In this document: positions 62,344 to 64,000 of the stretch, piece by piece
Layout: the number at the start of each line of letters is the position of its first letter
Numbering within the stretch: position 1 is the stretch's first letter
Assembly (NCBI RefSeq): GCF_031844705.1
Contig: NZ_CP134609.1
Location: 4,340,001-4,404,000, forward strand
Origin: Streptomyces sp. ITFR-16
Lineage (GTDB): Bacteria; Actinomycetota; Actinomycetes; Streptomycetales; Streptomycetaceae
Length of the DNA stretch: 64,000 nucleotides
Reading direction: 5' to 3'
The notes under the pieces: model-generated
Databases searched by the model: none
What the model was told of the DNA's origin: nothing
Seen by the model: the letters and a program-made list of their open reading frames with translations, nothing else
Position numbers and translations under genes: made by a program

Positions 62344-62943
62344 CTACATCTCGTTGAAATAGACGACCCGCACGCCGAGGAACTCGGCCACGCGCCGGTG
62401 TTCCCCCTTCTTCTCGGGCGGCACGGGAGCACGGAACGGATCGACGACGCAGATCGTCCAGGGCCAGGTCTCCCCGGTGGACCGATCGAGGATCGCGGGC
62501 CACGCGAGGTGCTTGAGGTTCGCCGCAGTGCCGGCCACGAAGTGTTGCTCCTCGTCCTCCGTCCCGATCTCGCGGATTTTGGCGCGCATCGGCTTCTGCT
62601 GGGTGGTCCCGGGGATGACCTCCCAGTCAGGGCCGAGGGTCGCTGCGACCATCTGCTCGAGCGTCGCGGCCGGTCGCGACACGTACTTGGCGTACTTGCC
62701 CTCGCCTCGTCGTGCCCGTTCGTATTCCTTCATGGGGCAGTCCTTCAGCCAGGGGCGGATGTTGGCCCGCTGCCCCACGAAGTCGAGGAGGCGGCCGCCG
62801 ATATCGGGGTCCTCCGTCCACTCCCGGTACAGGCGGGTGCGGTCCGTGTCCTGGAGGTGTGGCCACTGTGCATCGTCGGCCTGGGCGTAGATCCGTGTGA
62901 CCACGGCCTTCTCGACGACGGGCGGGATCTTGTAGTCGGTCAC
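62344..62943 (-). CDS. unknown 199-residue protein, island gene
   Basis: I do not recognise this protein. It has Trp-rich segments (NIRPWLKDCPMKEYERARRG, AGTAANLKHLAWPAI), several acidic and basic clusters and a C-terminal VRVVYFNEM. There is no signal peptide or membrane helix. Its start overlaps the helicase stop by 4 bases (ATGA), so it is probably a partner of the helicase. Confidence 0.7.
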   Translation of the reverse strand: MTDYKIPPVVEKAVVTRIYAQADDAQWPHLQDTDRTRLYREWTEDPDIGGRLLDFVGQRANIRPWLKDCPMKEYERARRGEGKYAKYVSRPAATLEQMVAATLGPDWEVIPGTTQQKPMRAKIREIGTEDEEQHFVAGTAANLKHLAWPAILDRSTGETWPWTICVVDPFRAPVPPEKKGEHRRVAEFLGVRVVYFNEM

Positions 62944-64000
62944 AGAATTCCTTTCGGCAGGGGGAACTGGAGGCGGACTTCGTCTGCCGCGGTCTCAAGG
63001 TCGGCGGCGTCCTGGATCCACATGTCCATCAGGGAGCCGACCGTCTCGTCCTGAAACTCGATCCGGGAGACGTGCGGGAGTTCCAGATGCTCGGTGTCTT
63101 CAGCCTCTAGCGTGCGGCGCAGGTTTAGTACCGCTGCGGCGCGGCGGATATCGGTTACGAAGTCGAGGACCTTCAAAGCCTTCTTGCCGGGGCTCAGTCG
63201 CAGCCCGCGGCCGAGCTGCTGCACGAAGATCCTCCGGCTGTGAGTGACACGCAGGAAGGCGATCAGGTTCACGTCCGGCACGTCGACGCCCTCATTGAAC
63301 ACGTCCACGCAGGTGATCACTGGGACACGGCCGAGACGGAACTCGTTGAGTAGGACGTCGCGGTGACGCTTCGACAGACCGCTGTGCAAGTGGGAGGCAT
63401 TGACCCACGCCGGGTCTGAGACGGCGAGGAGGCCCGCCATATGCTCGGCGTGCTCGATTGTCTGGCAGAACACGATGGCGCGGGGCTCGGCGGTCTCCCG
63501 CCACGCCGCCCGCAGGTGCTCGACGATCTCCTCGTCTCGCTGGGGGAGGAACAGACGCCGGTTAAGATCCTTGATCGAGTAGCCGTGACGGCTGATGTCT
63601 TGGACGGCGTCCCAGTCGACACCATCCGCGTACAGCTTGTAGTCGACGGCCGACAGATAGCCCGCCGCCATGCCCTCGGCGATGCCCATCTTGAAGCTGG
63701 GTTGACCGAAGCGGGCGGTGATGTCGAACTTGTCGCCACGCCAAGGGGTGGCGGTGACTCCGAATCGCCCCGCAGCCCCACACAGATCGAGAAGTTCCGC
63801 AAACCTGCCGGTCTCAGCCACGTGGTGGGTCTCGTCGATCATGATGAGATCGGGTTCGTAGCCCACGCGTACGGCGGACAGCGCCGACTCGACGGTCGCG
63901 ACCAAGACACCGTTGAGGGCCTCGGGCTTGCTCTCACCGGTGAGGAGCCGGGTGGGTACACCCTTCGGGAGGTGCCGCCACAGCGCCTTCTCCAGCTGGC
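62940..64000 (-). CDS. SF2 DExH-box helicase, 5' end outside window
   Basis: The frame is open to the right edge, so only the last 353 codons are seen. Motif II is MIDETHH, motif III VTATPWRG, motif IV region AIVFCQTIEHAEHMAGLL, motif V VDVFNEGVDVPDVNLI and motif VI QQLGRGLRLSPGKKAL. This is the ResIII/type III restriction-like branch of SF2 ATPases. A C-terminal tail of about 80 residues follows. It is the first visible gene of the island operon. Confidence 0.9.
   Translation of the reverse strand, partial: QLEKALWRHLPKGVPTRLLTGESKPEALNGVLVATVESALSAVRVGYEPDLIMIDETHHVAETGRFAELLDLCGAAGRFGVTATPWRGDKFDITARFGQPSFKMGIAEGMAAGYLSAVDYKLYADGVDWDAVQDISRHGYSIKDLNRRLFLPQRDEEIVEHLRAAWRETAEPRAIVFCQTIEHAEHMAGLLAVSDPAWVNASHLHSGLSKRHRDVLLNEFRLGRVPVITCVDVFNEGVDVPDVNLIAFLRVTHSRRIFVQQLGRGLRLSPGKKALKVLDFVTDIRRAAAVLNLRRTLEAEDTEHLELPHVSRIEFQDETVGSLMDMWIQDAADLETAADEVRLQFPLPKGIL

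Larger units (their letters stand above)
59396..64000. mobile_element. left part of a tRNA-Pro-integrated genomic island
   Basis: From the tRNA fragment on, the sequence changes: visibly lower GC, less biased codons and no housekeeping genes. All genes run on the minus strand as one operon toward the attachment site. No integrase is in the window, so it should lie further right, near an intact tRNA-Pro(CGG). The right border is unknown; the window end is used here. Confidence 0.75.

Overview
The window is a piece of actinobacterial chromosome, almost certainly Streptomyces. It is very GC-rich with strong third-position GC. GTG and TTG starts and 4-base ATGA/GTGA gene overlaps are frequent, and secreted chitinases, a PASTA-less eukaryote-type kinase and many MarR/TetR/GntR regulators are present. 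The purA, YbaB, recR, aspartokinase and asd genes lie in an order I associate with the Streptomyces core (from memory, not searched).

From 0 to about 30 kb the content is mostly conserved core with accessory inserts. In order: the end of a LuxR regulator, a cytochrome P450, an ABC exporter with a divergent regulator and a clear operator palindrome, a degenerate diacylglycerol-kinase-like protein, and purA with a structured leader. Next come a membrane-anchored PstS-like protein, a tandem pair of GH19 chitinases with DasR-type promoter boxes, a PucR-type regulator, a second beta sliding clamp, a secreted beta-propeller protein and a Ser/Thr kinase. A marR/DJ-1 pair, an aminotransferase/GntR pair, a SLATT protein, YbaB, recR, a DUF5063-like protein, the ask-asd pair (with an internal start for the short aspartokinase subunit) and a SigE-type sigma factor with a membrane partner follow.

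From 30 to 47 kb there are SURF1, a prolyl oligopeptidase, a methyltransferase, a SnoaL-like protein, an SGNH esterase and three scattered cobalamin genes (cbiD, cobK, cobH). These are followed by a TetR-alkB-rubredoxin-rubredoxin alkane hydroxylase operon, metG, a CGNR regulator divergent from an MFS exporter across a strong operator, and a LemA/DUF2207 pair.

From 46.8 to 59.3 kb lies what looks like an organosulfur acquisition locus. It has a cupin protein, an Rrf2-family regulator and a DsbA-like protein. These are followed by a 24-residue cysteine-containing leader peptide and then a long operon: a peptide/nickel-type ABC importer (five genes), an LLM flavin monooxygenase, an FAD monooxygenase, an alpha/beta hydrolase with an Asp at the nucleophile elbow, and an FMN reductase. 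The cupin and leader-peptide promoters share AAAGG-N6/7-TTGACATCC, and both transcripts appear leaderless.

At 59.4 kb a truncated 3' part of a tRNA-Pro(CGG) gene on the minus strand marks an attachment site. Everything to the right looks like an integrated island that continues past the window. Its genes form one minus-strand operon: an SF2 DExH helicase (cut by the window end), an unknown 199-residue protein, a 450-residue protein with an N-terminal sigma-70 region-4 helix-turn-helix, an unknown 186-residue protein and a PD-(D/E)XK-like nuclease. I do not recognise this combination as a named system. It is the best candidate here for an undescribed, possibly anti-phage, system.
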